In this document: piece after piece, positions 1-5,807 of the stretch
Position numbering within the stretch: position 1 is the first letter of the stretch
How the letters are laid out: every line of letters starts with the position of its first letter
Source: an uncultured Phaeodactylibacter sp.
GTDB taxonomy: Bacteria > Bacteroidota > Bacteroidia > Chitinophagales > Saprospiraceae
Reading direction: 5' to 3'
NCBI GenBank assembly: GCA_913062745.1
Contig: CAJXXJ010000212.1
Coordinates: forward strand, 1 to 6,809
DNA length: 6,809 nucleotides
Translations under genes and position numbers: made by a program
Notes under the pieces: model-generated
What the model saw: only the letters and a program-made list of their open reading frames with translations
The model's database searches: none
Told to the model about the DNA's origin: nothing

Positions 1-677
1 GCGGGGTCCTGCGTACCGTGCACAAACAGCGCCGGTTGCCGGAGCTGTGGCAGCCGCTGCGAAAGGTCATATACCTCCCGCCGGGCCATGTAGTCCTGAT
101 ACATTTGGTAATAAATGGGCATTTCCTGCCCTGTGCGCCCATTCACCACATGGTACACCCCGTTTTCTTCCCAGTCTGTGATCATTTGCTGGTCTTTCCA
201 GGCATAGGCGAGGCTGGCAACGGAAGCCCAGGTGGCAACCGACCGTATACGCTCATCATCAAGGGCTTGCAGCAGGACAATGGGGCCACCGCGGCTGTGC
301 CCGATAAGGTGGATCCGGTTCAGGTCGGCCTCTTTAGCCGGCAGCTGACTGTCTCCCCGGTGCAGCCAGGTGAGCACAGCCTGCAGGTCGGTTAGCTCCC
401 GCGAGTAATTGTTTTGGCCAAAAGCCTCGAGGTCATCAAACTCATCAGGCTTGGCGAGGGTGGTACCGTTGTGAGAGAAATTAAACTTGATAAACACGAA
501 ACCGGCTTCCGCAAATCGTTCCCCAATCAGATGCCAGTGCCCCCAATCTTTAAAGCCTTTAAAGCCATGAGCAAAAATAACGACGGGCTTCGAATTCCCG
601 TCTGCCCGGTATATGAGATCAAGCAAAAAAGGCCGGCCGGAAGCACCGGCCAGTTGAATATTGTTGGTGCGTTTCAT
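1..677 (-). CDS. Alpha/beta hydrolase, 3' end cut by the left window edge
   Basis: A minus-strand frame open from ATG at 675-677 to the window edge gives 225 residues with no stop. An in-frame TGA at 684-686 fixes this ATG as the first possible start. Visible features of the alpha/beta hydrolase fold are an oxyanion-loop motif AHGFKGFKDWG (residues 36-46), the nucleophile elbow GHSRGG with Ser128, and HGTQDP at residues 220-225, whose Asp224 is the likely acid of the triad. The catalytic His should lie beyond the edge. There is no signal peptide, so it is probably cytoplasmic. The long loop after residue 65 and a cap-like segment around 150-205 resemble prolyl-oligopeptidase or dienelactone-hydrolase-type esterases. 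The substrate cannot be told. It follows the isomerase-like gene by 6 bases and is very likely co-transcribed with it. Family call is firm; the specific reaction is unknown. Confidence 0.92.
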   Translation of the reverse strand, partial: MKRTNNIQLAGASGRPFLLDLIYRADGNSKPVVIFAHGFKGFKDWGHWHLIGERFAEAGFVFIKFNFSHNGTTLAKPDEFDDLEAFGQNNYSRELTDLQAVLTWLHRGDSQLPAKEADLNRIHLIGHSRGGPIVLLQALDDERIRSVATWASVASLAYAWKDQQMITDWEENGVYHVVNGRTGQEMPIYYQMYQDYMARREVYDLSQRLPQLRQPALFVHGTQDP

Positions 678-683
678 ACAAGA

Positions 684-989
684 TCAGTTCAGGGAAAAGG
701 AAGGCTCGGCCTCGGTAGTATTGAAAGAGGTAAGCAAGTTGACTTCCAGGTCAAGAAAACGAGTCAGCGGGAAGTCCGCCAGCATTTCCAATACCTCCAT
801 TTCGGAATTGGCATTGAAGATAGCCCACAGGCGGGCATTTTCCATTGAGACGGCGTAGTTGACCAGGTTCCCGTCTGAGAGGTAGCGGTCGACTACTGCC
901 TGCTGATAGGGCAGCAGGTCCATAAATTCCTGCCCGGGCTGATCCGGCAGGGCAGCATCGACCATGAATTGATATACTGGTGAAAGCAT
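684..989 (-). CDS. Muconolactone-isomerase-like small protein (dimeric alpha/beta, ferredoxin-like fold)
   Basis: 101 residues starting MLSPVYQFMVDAALP. The frame stays open upstream to a TTG near 1064, but that extension would cross the terminator-like hairpin and the palindromes, so the ATG at 987-989 is preferred. It is preceded by an A-rich leader (AAACCAAAACT) and no Shine-Dalgarno. The pattern matches muconolactone delta-isomerase (about 92 aa) along its length: an N-terminal strand, a helix with PYQQAVVDRYLSDG, a strand ARLWAIFNANS, a helix EMEVLEMLADFPL, and a final strand FLDLEVNLL. In the classical family the enzyme acts in catechol degradation. No other gene of that pathway is visible, so a true muconolactone substrate is doubtful and a role tied to the following hydrolase is more likely. 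The C-terminal tail TTEAEPSFSLN is extra and probably disordered. The gene ends 6 bases before the hydrolase start. Confidence 0.78.
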   Translation of the reverse strand: MLSPVYQFMVDAALPDQPGQEFMDLLPYQQAVVDRYLSDGNLVNYAVSMENARLWAIFNANSEMEVLEMLADFPLTRFLDLEVNLLTSFNTTEAEPSFSLN

Positions 990-1013
990 AGTTTTGGTTT
1001 CTGTGGTGGTGCC

Positions 1014-1033
1014 GCAGGCGCCTGCCTGCAGGC
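1014..1033. promoter_or_regulatory. Two overlapping GC-rich palindromes upstream of the isomerase-like gene
   Basis: GCAGGCGCCTGC (1014-1025) is a perfect 12-base palindrome, and GCCTGCAGGC (1024-1033) is a perfect 10-base palindrome sharing two bases with it. They lie 25-44 bases upstream of the ATG at 989, where an operator or a leader hairpin would sit. A poor promoter-like TTTG (1062-1065) and TATTTG (1041-1046) lie just upstream on the minus strand, but their spacing and boxes deviate from the Bacteroidota consensus. No regulator gene is nearby, so the operator reading is only a possibility. Confidence 0.25.
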
Positions 1034-1050
1034 TATAACGCAAATAGCAT

Positions 1051-1079
1051 AAAAAAACTGGCAAACGGGAACCAGCCAG
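1051..1079 (-). terminator. Candidate intrinsic terminator of the HD-MFS unit
   Basis: Read on the minus strand, the arms CTGGC (1079-1075) and GCCAG (1062-1058) flank a 12-base loop and are followed directly by seven T (1057-1051). It sits about 60 bases after the MFS stop codon and before the next gene, where a terminator is expected. The stem is only 5 bp and the loop is large, so efficiency is uncertain. Confidence 0.45.
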
Positions 1080-1137
1080 GAGTTTTCACAAATTTTGTCG
1101 GTCAGTAGCCTGTTGGCGAAGCTCTTACCCTTAGCCG

Positions 1138-2370
1138 CTAATTGTCATCTACTGCTTTGAGTTTCCAGGCCAGCAGTATAGCCAGCGCACTCATCGCAAT
1201 TGCGATGTAGCCCACGTAAGCGTAATTGCCCAGCGACTCATCCGCCCGCTCTACGATGATGATGCCTGCCAGGAAAGAGCCGGCCCCCATCGCCGCCTGA
1301 TTGATAGAAGTACGCACGCTCATGAAGCTGCCCCGGCTCTCCGGGCGCACCACTGAAGTAACCATGGTGGTAGCCGGTACGCTGCGGCCGCTGGCTACCA
1401 CAAAAAAGCTGGAAGTGACGCACAGCGCCAGCACCATGCTGTTGGTATCCAGATTGGTCAGTACGTAGATAGAAGCCAAAGCGCCCAGGCTTGCCAGCGT
1501 AAAAATCCGGGCCCGCCCGAAACGGTCTGCCAGCCGGCCGAAAAGCGGCAGCAGAAAGATGGTCAGGGTGCCGCCGATGGCGTAGATGTAGGTAACTTCA
1601 TAATCAGAGAAGCCCACATTCAGCTGCATGTAAGGCGCAATAAACGGGATGATGGTGAAATGCCCCAGCATGAGCACGATAGTGAACAGCAGCGCCATCC
1701 GCTGATTCGGATCCCGGAAAATATTGCCGAGTACCCGAAATGGATTACGCTGCACCAGCCCGCTGTCCAGGTGTCGGCGCAGCGGAGGGACAAAGACAAA
1801 AATGAGTACGCAAAACACGGCTGCGACACCCCCGACCACGAAGAACGGCATGCGCCAGGTAAATTCCGCAGCCAGGTAGAGCCCTACCGGCACGCCTACC
1901 ACGGAGGCCGCAGAGAAGGCCGTCATCACTACGCCCATCGCGCTTGCCCGCCGTTTGAGCGGTATCGCATCACCGATGATAGACAGCACCAAAGCCGATA
2001 GCACGCCACCGAAGCCGCCTGTTATGCTGCGGGCAGCCAAAAAGAGGTAATAGTCGCCCGCCAGCGCGCAGGCAAAGGTGCCAAGCGTAAAGCCGGTATA
2101 GGCAAACAGCAGTGCCTTTTTGCGGTCAAAGCGATCAATGATCATAGCACTCGGAAACCCCACAACAAAGGCGCTTCCCGCATAGACGGACACGATGAGG
2201 CTGAATTGCTGCGGGGAGATATCAAACAACTGCATGAACTGCTTGCCCAGCGGCATAATGATCATGAAGTCGAGAATATGAGTGAACTGCACGACTGCCA
2301 GTAAGAAGAGCAATAGCTTCTCATTCATCACCGGTGGTGCAGTGGCTTCAGATGCGGTAGGTTTAACCAT
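1138..2370 (-). CDS. MFS transporter, DHA1-like drug:H+ antiporter type
   Basis: 410 residues, 12 predicted membrane segments, normal length for the major facilitator superfamily. The frame extends to a TTG at 2403, but the ATG at 2368-2370 (MVKPTASEA) is the first good start; a second ATG at 2326-2328 (MNEKLL) lies immediately before TM1 and is the alternative. TM1 carries Asp34 in HILDFMIIMPLG. Motif A lies between TM2 and TM3 as DRFDRKK (79-85) and is repeated in the second half as LADRFGRARIF. TM5 shows a motif C-like SAASVVGVPVGLYLA, which marks antiporters. These features place it among inner-membrane exporters of drugs or metabolites driven by the proton gradient; the substrate cannot be read from sequence. 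It lies 75 bases after the HD gene on the same strand with no terminator or good promoter between, so co-transcription is likely. Confidence 0.93.
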   Translation of the reverse strand: MVKPTASEATAPPVMNEKLLLFLLAVVQFTHILDFMIIMPLGKQFMQLFDISPQQFSLIVSVYAGSAFVVGFPSAMIIDRFDRKKALLFAYTGFTLGTFACALAGDYYLFLAARSITGGFGGVLSALVLSIIGDAIPLKRRASAMGVVMTAFSAASVVGVPVGLYLAAEFTWRMPFFVVGGVAAVFCVLIFVFVPPLRRHLDSGLVQRNPFRVLGNIFRDPNQRMALLFTIVLMLGHFTIIPFIAPYMQLNVGFSDYEVTYIYAIGGTLTIFLLPLFGRLADRFGRARIFTLASLGALASIYVLTNLDTNSMVLALCVTSSFFVVASGRSVPATTMVTSVVRPESRGSFMSVRTSINQAAMGAGSFLAGIIIVERADESLGNYAYVGYIAIAMSALAILLAWKLKAVDDN

Positions 2371-2445
2371 GAGTTGTGTGACTGTGCGTTGAGTAGGTAT
2401 CAACCCCCGGCAGATGCACTTAGTTTCCCGTGCTGCGGATTACTT

Positions 2446-3675
2446 TTACTCCTGCTGATAAAAGGGGGCTTTGGGGTAGCAGAGGTAGTGCTTGCGTATA
2501 GCCCGGGACTGCAAGTCGTAGTCTGTGCTTTCCGACATTGGCTTTACCTGGCCGTCCTTGCGCAGTATCTTGATTTCGTCCTTGCTTTTGCGGTAAGCGG
2601 CGTTGCTTTCCTGCCCCTGAATGAGCAGGTAAGGCAAGGCTTCTTCACCCAGGCCGCTCCAGTGCAGCACCCCCTGCCGGATTTGCTCCAGGTAGCTTTC
2701 CGAAAAGGGCTCATGGCTAAACTCCAGGCGGAACAGGCTCCGGTCGATCAGCCCGCGCGACAGAAAAGCCAGCAGCCGGTCCGGTACACCTTTCCAGCGT
2801 TTGAGCGCTGCGATGATGTCATAATCGTCCAGTTCGGAAAACTTTTGCAGCAGCTCCTTCCGGTGGCGCTTGAAATCTTCCGGCCCCGGCTCGTTGTGCA
2901 AAAAGTACGCCAGCGCCGGGGAAGCAGGCAGCTCCACCCCTTCCCTGGTTAAATCTTTAGCGCGCTGCAGTGCCGCAATCATCATGCGCTCGGCGGAGAG
3001 CACCGTTTTGTGCAAGTACACCTGCCAGTACATAATGCGGCGGGCAATCAGGAATTTCTCGATCGAGTAAATGCCTTTTTCCTCTACCACCAGCTCATCG
3101 TCGCGTACAGCGAGCATTTTTATGATGCGGTCGTAACCGATCACGCCCTCGTGTACGCCGGTGAAGAAGCTATCGCGATTGAGGTAATCCATGCGGTCCA
3201 TATCTAGCTGCCCGGATACCAGCTGGTGCAGAAAGGGCTTCTCGTACTCATCGCGGAAGATAGACAGTGCCAGGCCCAGGCGGCCAGCGTAGGCATCATT
3301 GAGCTCTTCCATGAAATGGATGGAAATATCCTCATGAGTGACTTGCATGAGGGTGTGCTCCAGGGTATGGGAAAAGGGGCCGTGCCCAATGTCGTGCAGC
3401 AGTATTGCAATACAAACGCCTTCGGCTTCCTCCGGCGTAATGTCCACTTCCTTGGAACGCAGGACTTCTATAGCCTGCTGCATCAAGTGGAGCGCCCCCA
3501 GGGCGTGGTGGAAGCGAGTGTGCAGCGCGCCCGGATAGACCAGGTGCGTGAGGCTCGTCTGCTTGATGCGGCGCAAGCGCTGGAAAAAAGGGTGTTCGAC
3601 CAGATTGAAGATGATGCCGTACGGAATACCGACAAAACCGTAAACCGGGTCGTTGAGGATTTTTTTATTTTTCAT
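2446..3675 (-). CDS. HD-domain phosphohydrolase, SAMHD1/COG1078 type
   Basis: 409 residues from ATG at 3673-3675 (MKNKKILNDPVYGF); an in-frame GTG at 3691-3693 is a less likely start. The opening DPVYGFVGIPYGIIFNLVEHPFFQRLRRIKQ is typical of the COG1078 family. Metal ligands of the HD fold are all present: His57 in RFHHALG, His94 and Asp95 in LLHDIGHGPFSH, and Asp160 in LDMDRMDYLNRD; by alignment from memory these match H167, H206, D207 and D311 of SAMHD1. Members hydrolyse (deoxy)nucleoside triphosphates or other phosphoesters in the cytoplasm, but the substrate of bacterial members of this branch is mostly untested. The C-terminal half (about 230-409) is helical and of unknown role. It is transcribed divergently from porX and leads the unit that continues into the MFS gene. 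Confidence 0.93.
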   Translation of the reverse strand: MKNKKILNDPVYGFVGIPYGIIFNLVEHPFFQRLRRIKQTSLTHLVYPGALHTRFHHALGALHLMQQAIEVLRSKEVDITPEEAEGVCIAILLHDIGHGPFSHTLEHTLMQVTHEDISIHFMEELNDAYAGRLGLALSIFRDEYEKPFLHQLVSGQLDMDRMDYLNRDSFFTGVHEGVIGYDRIIKMLAVRDDELVVEEKGIYSIEKFLIARRIMYWQVYLHKTVLSAERMMIAALQRAKDLTREGVELPASPALAYFLHNEPGPEDFKRHRKELLQKFSELDDYDIIAALKRWKGVPDRLLAFLSRGLIDRSLFRLEFSHEPFSESYLEQIRQGVLHWSGLGEEALPYLLIQGQESNAAYRKSKDEIKILRKDGQVKPMSESTDYDLQSRAIRKHYLCYPKAPFYQQE

Positions 3676-3677
3676 GC

Positions 3678-3694
3678 AGTGGTCTTCTTCCACT
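3678..3694 (-). promoter_or_regulatory. Small leader hairpin holding the purine-rich segment before the HD gene
   Basis: On the minus strand AGTGG and CCACT pair (5 bp) around the loop AAGAAGA, ending two bases before the ATG at 3675. The only Shine-Dalgarno-like purine stretch (GGAAGAAG) lies within this hairpin. Since Bacteroidota rarely depend on Shine-Dalgarno pairing, a translational role is speculative. Confidence 0.2.
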
Positions 3695-3701
3695 CATTAA
3701 A

Positions 3702-3720
3702 GCAATTGGAGCGCAATTGG
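3702..3720. repeat. Tandem GCAATTGG pair, 11-base period, in the divergent intergenic region
   Basis: GCAATTGG occurs at 3702-3709 and 3713-3720, each containing the palindrome CAATTG. The 11-base spacing puts both on the same face of the helix, as for a pair of sites bound cooperatively. It lies between the HD start (3675) and its promoter candidate, and about 170 bases upstream of porX. Chance occurrence of two 8-mers this close cannot be excluded. Confidence 0.3.
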
Positions 3721-3742
3721 TTGAGCCTGCCGGGCGTAGAGC

Positions 3743-3775
3743 CAAAAATTATGCACAATAAGGAGCCTGGACCAA
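3743..3775 (-). promoter_or_regulatory. Weak Bacteroidota-type promoter candidate for the HD-MFS unit
   Basis: On the minus strand TTG (3775-3773) is followed after 21 bases by TAATTTTTG (3751-3743), which is the TAnnTTTG box with one extra T. The start point would be near 3737, leaving a leader of about 60 bases. The inserted base and long spacer make this a weak match. Confidence 0.25.
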
Positions 3776-3824
3776 CTTTTAGGCCCGGTGGCCGGTATAT
3801 TAGGCGGAGAGTTTCCCGTCCAAC

Positions 3825-3871
3825 TATATAATAAGGTTGCTGCTTTCGGGCGTTCTTCTTCTATATATTCC
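3825..3871 (+). promoter_or_regulatory. AT-rich promoter candidates upstream of porX
   Basis: Two AT-rich elements stand out in an otherwise GC-rich leader: TATATAAT (3825-3832), which includes a sigma70-like TATAAT, and TATATATTCC (3862-3871), a partial match to TAnnTTTG. A TTG at 3837-3839 lies 22 bases before the second. Neither is a full match to the phylum consensus, so only the region, not the exact promoter, is offered. Confidence 0.2.
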
Positions 3872-3890
3872 GCAAAACCAAAACCGCTAC

Positions 3891-5444
3891 ATGGACCAAA
3901 TCACTATTCTCTGGGCAGACGACGAGATCGACTTGCTGAAACCGCAGCTCATGTTCCTCGAAAAAAAGGGCTACGACGTGATTACCGTTACCAACGGCCA
4001 CGATGCCCTCGATGAGTGCGAGGAAAACAACAACATCGATGTCGTCTTCCTCGATGAGAGCATGCCGGGCATCACCGGCCTGGAAACCCTGTCCAAGGTC
4101 AAAGCACTGCGCCCGCACCTGCCGGTAGTGATGATTACCAAGAATGAAGCGGAAAACGTTATGGAGGAAGCACTGGGCTCCCAAATCAGCGATTACCTGA
4201 TCAAACCGGTAAACCCCAATCAAATTCTGCTGACGCTCAAAAAAATCGTAGACAACAAACGGCTGGTCCGGGAAAAGACGTCCTCCGATTATCAGCAGGA
4301 GTTCCGTCAGATCTTCATGGAAATCAACAGCGGGCTCGGTTTTGAAGAGTGGGCGAATATCTACCGCAAAATCATTGGCTGGGAAATCAAGATCGATGAG
4401 TCCAATTCCACTGCAATGTGGGATATACTCGCCGACCAAAAACGCGAAGCGAACGCGGCCTTCTCCAAATTTGTCATCAAGAACTATCTGGACTGGGTGC
4501 AGGGCGAGGACGGGCCGACGATGAGCAACAACTTACTGCGCAGCAAGGTCTTTCCCAAACTCGATAGCGAACAGCCCAACATCCTGCTGCTGCTCGACAA
4601 CCTGCGCTACGATCAGTGGAAGATGCTGGAGCCGATTTTCACCGAATATTACCGGGTGGAGGAAGAGGACTTTTTCTACAGCATTCTGCCCACTTCAACA
4701 CAGTACAGCCGTAATGCCATCTTTTCCGGCATGATGCCGGCTGATATCGAGCGGCACTATCCGCAGTGGTGGAAAAACGACAACGACGAGGGTGGAAAAA
4801 ACCTGCACGAAGCAGACCTGCTCAATGAGCTGATCGGCCGTACTTTCCGTAAAGAAATGAAATTTGACTATGTCAAAGTAACCAACGTCACCCACGCTAA
4901 GCAGCTGGCAGACAACCTGCTCAACTATCTGCACAACGACCTGACCGTTATCGTCTACAATTTCATCGATATGCTGTCCCACGCCCGCACAGAAATGGAA
5001 GTATTGAAGGAACTGGCCAGCGATGAAAAGGCCTACCGCTCTCTGACCCGTTCGTGGTTTGAGAACTCTCCGCTCTGGGCAGCGCTGCAGACCGCGGCGG
5101 AGCGGGGCGCAAGGCTGTTTGTCACCACAGATCACGGCACTATACGAGTCAACACCCCGTCAAGAGTAGTGGGCGACCGCGACACGACCACCAACCTGCG
5201 CTACAAAGTGGGCAAAAACCTGCAGTACGACCGTAAGGATGTGCTCGATGTACGCGACCCCAAGAAGGCTGGCCTGCCGCGGCCGAATGTGAGCTCTACC
5301 TTTATTTTTGCCAAAGAGGATAAATACTTCCTCTACCCTAACAATTACAACTACTACAACAATTACTACCGCAATACCTTTCAGCACGGAGGTATCAGCC
5401 TGGAGGAGATCATTTGTCCGGTGATCCGGATGAATGCGAGGTAA
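3891..5444 (+). CDS. porX: PorX: response regulator with PglZ domain, type IX secretion regulator
   Basis: 517 residues from ATG at 3891 (MDQITILWADDE), close to the 518 aa I recall for Porphyromonas gingivalis PorX. An upstream TTG at 3837 would add 18 residues before the receiver and is rejected. The receiver domain (about 1-120) has the acidic pocket Asp10/Asp11, phosphoacceptor Asp55 in FLDESMPG, Thr83 and Lys105. A helical linker (about 125-225) leads to the PglZ/alkaline-phosphatase-like domain with Asp236 in LLLDNLRYDQW, likely nucleophile Thr270 in PTSTQYSRNA, Asp360 and His364 in NFIDMLSHAR, Asp414-His415 in TTDHGT and His499 in FQHGG, so the metal site looks intact. In studied homologues PorX is phosphorylated through the sensor kinase PorY, acts with the sigma factor SigP on type IX secretion genes, and cleaves nucleotide phosphodiesters. 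No porY lies in the window, as is usual since the pair is unlinked in P. gingivalis. It is the only plus-strand gene; I find no convincing terminator after it. Confidence 0.96.
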   Translation: MDQITILWADDEIDLLKPQLMFLEKKGYDVITVTNGHDALDECEENNNIDVVFLDESMPGITGLETLSKVKALRPHLPVVMITKNEAENVMEEALGSQISDYLIKPVNPNQILLTLKKIVDNKRLVREKTSSDYQQEFRQIFMEINSGLGFEEWANIYRKIIGWEIKIDESNSTAMWDILADQKREANAAFSKFVIKNYLDWVQGEDGPTMSNNLLRSKVFPKLDSEQPNILLLLDNLRYDQWKMLEPIFTEYYRVEEEDFFYSILPTSTQYSRNAIFSGMMPADIERHYPQWWKNDNDEGGKNLHEADLLNELIGRTFRKEMKFDYVKVTNVTHAKQLADNLLNYLHNDLTVIVYNFIDMLSHARTEMEVLKELASDEKAYRSLTRSWFENSPLWAALQTAAERGARLFVTTDHGTIRVNTPSRVVGDRDTTTNLRYKVGKNLQYDRKDVLDVRDPKKAGLPRPNVSSTFIFAKEDKYFLYPNNYNYYNNYYRNTFQHGGISLEEIICPVIRMNAR

Positions 5445-5616
5445 AACCTATTGGTTGGAAATTAGGGGGAATTCTCTAAAGACAAAAAACAACGTCAACC
5501 TCATTGTCTCTTGAATCTTTTGAACGTTTGTTTGACCGCTGAAACGAAAGTAAAGCATGAACTATTTTCAAACATTACCCACACCCAGTATCAGGAGGAG
5601 TTTGAGATCATAAATA

Positions 5617-5659
5617 CGTCGTCGCTACAAACATCGGTGTACTTGTAGCGACTACGACG
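5617..5659. repeat. Long inverted repeat (hairpin 1)
   Basis: GTCGCTACAA (5621-5630) pairs perfectly with TTGTAGCGAC (5643-5652) over 10 bp. Beyond a 3-base bulge (TAC, 5653-5655), CGTC (5617-5620) pairs with GACG (5656-5659). Inside, ACA (5631-5633) and TGT (5638-5640) can close a TCGG tetraloop. There is no T-run on either side, so it is not a standard terminator. It could be a folded RNA, a protein-binding palindrome, or the end of a mobile element. Confidence 0.6.
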
Positions 5660-5688
5660 AAATCTAGGTCTAACGTTTTACGCTTAGA

Positions 5689-5705
5689 GATGCCATGTTG
5701 GCATC
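5689..5705. repeat. Short perfect hairpin (hairpin 2)
   Basis: GATGCCA (5689-5695) and TGGCATC (5699-5705) pair over 7 bp around the loop TGT. No T-run follows on either strand. It lies between hairpins 1 and 3 and is probably part of the same element. Confidence 0.5.
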
Positions 5706-5768
5706 CTTTAGAGCATGTTTGGAGCGGTTTCGTCATGAAAATCAAGGATTTATGGCTCTGGCGAAGTC

Positions 5769-5806
5769 ACTAAATTTGAGTTTAGCGGGCTAAATGAAAA
5801 TTTAGT
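5769..5806 (-). terminator. Two-part hairpin directly after the lipoprotein stop, possible terminator (hairpin 3)
   Basis: ACTAAATTT (5769-5777) pairs with AAATTTAGT (5798-5806) over 9 bp. After a symmetric 3x3 internal loop, TTTAG (5781-5785) pairs with CTAAA (5790-5794) around CGGG. The outer arm begins one base after the lipoprotein stop codon (5808-5810), the expected place for a transcript-ending or stabilising hairpin. A T-run after the stem is missing and the stem is AU-rich, so it may protect the 3' end rather than terminate. Confidence 0.4.
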
Positions 5807-5807
5807 C

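Larger units (their letters stand above)
5445..5807. other. 363-base non-coding stretch with three hairpins, possibly a repeat-element remnant
   Basis: No convincing gene lies here on either strand. The first 110 bases hold nothing I recognise and no terminator for porX beyond a feeble AACC/GGTT stem. From about 5557 the sequence changes: it contains a short ATG frame at 5557-5613 (18 aa), a frame open without a start at 5606-5770 (55 codons), and a 32-residue frame 5695-5793 (MLASFRACLERF...). Overlapping open frames plus three strong inverted repeats suggest a structured RNA or the relic of a dispersed element rather than a gene. G+C is intermediate (about 45% in one 60-base line counted by eye) between the porX side and the lipoprotein side. 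A search for further copies in the same genome would decide. Confidence 0.5.

Noticed and set aside
414..848. Plus-strand open frames (also 18-395) opposite the hydrolase and isomerase-like genes
   Set aside because: The minus strand gives recognisable folds with catalytic motifs through the same bases; the plus frames have no start context or family resemblance.
2374..3831. Plus-strand frames of 190-200 codons opposite the HD gene
   Set aside because: They are mirror frames of a gene whose metal ligands and whole length fit COG1078.
3837..3890. TTG start giving PorX 18 extra N-terminal residues
   Set aside because: Response regulators begin just before the first receiver strand, as the ATG at 3891 does, and the extension covers an AT-rich promoter-like region.
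3861..4439. A 192-codon minus-strand frame antisense to porX
   Set aside because: It lies wholly opposite the receiver domain of PorX, whose motifs are intact, and its translation has the valine- and hydrophobic-rich look typical of a codon-biased antisense frame.
5334..5390. Asn/Tyr-rich run near the PorX C-terminus as a prion-like or low-complexity insertion
   Set aside because: It immediately precedes the conserved FQHGG metal-site motif, and I recall a similar Asn/Tyr-rich segment in PorX homologues, so it is a family trait.
5445..5560. Intrinsic terminator for porX
   Set aside because: Only a 4 bp AACC/GGTT stem is visible and no T-run follows it.
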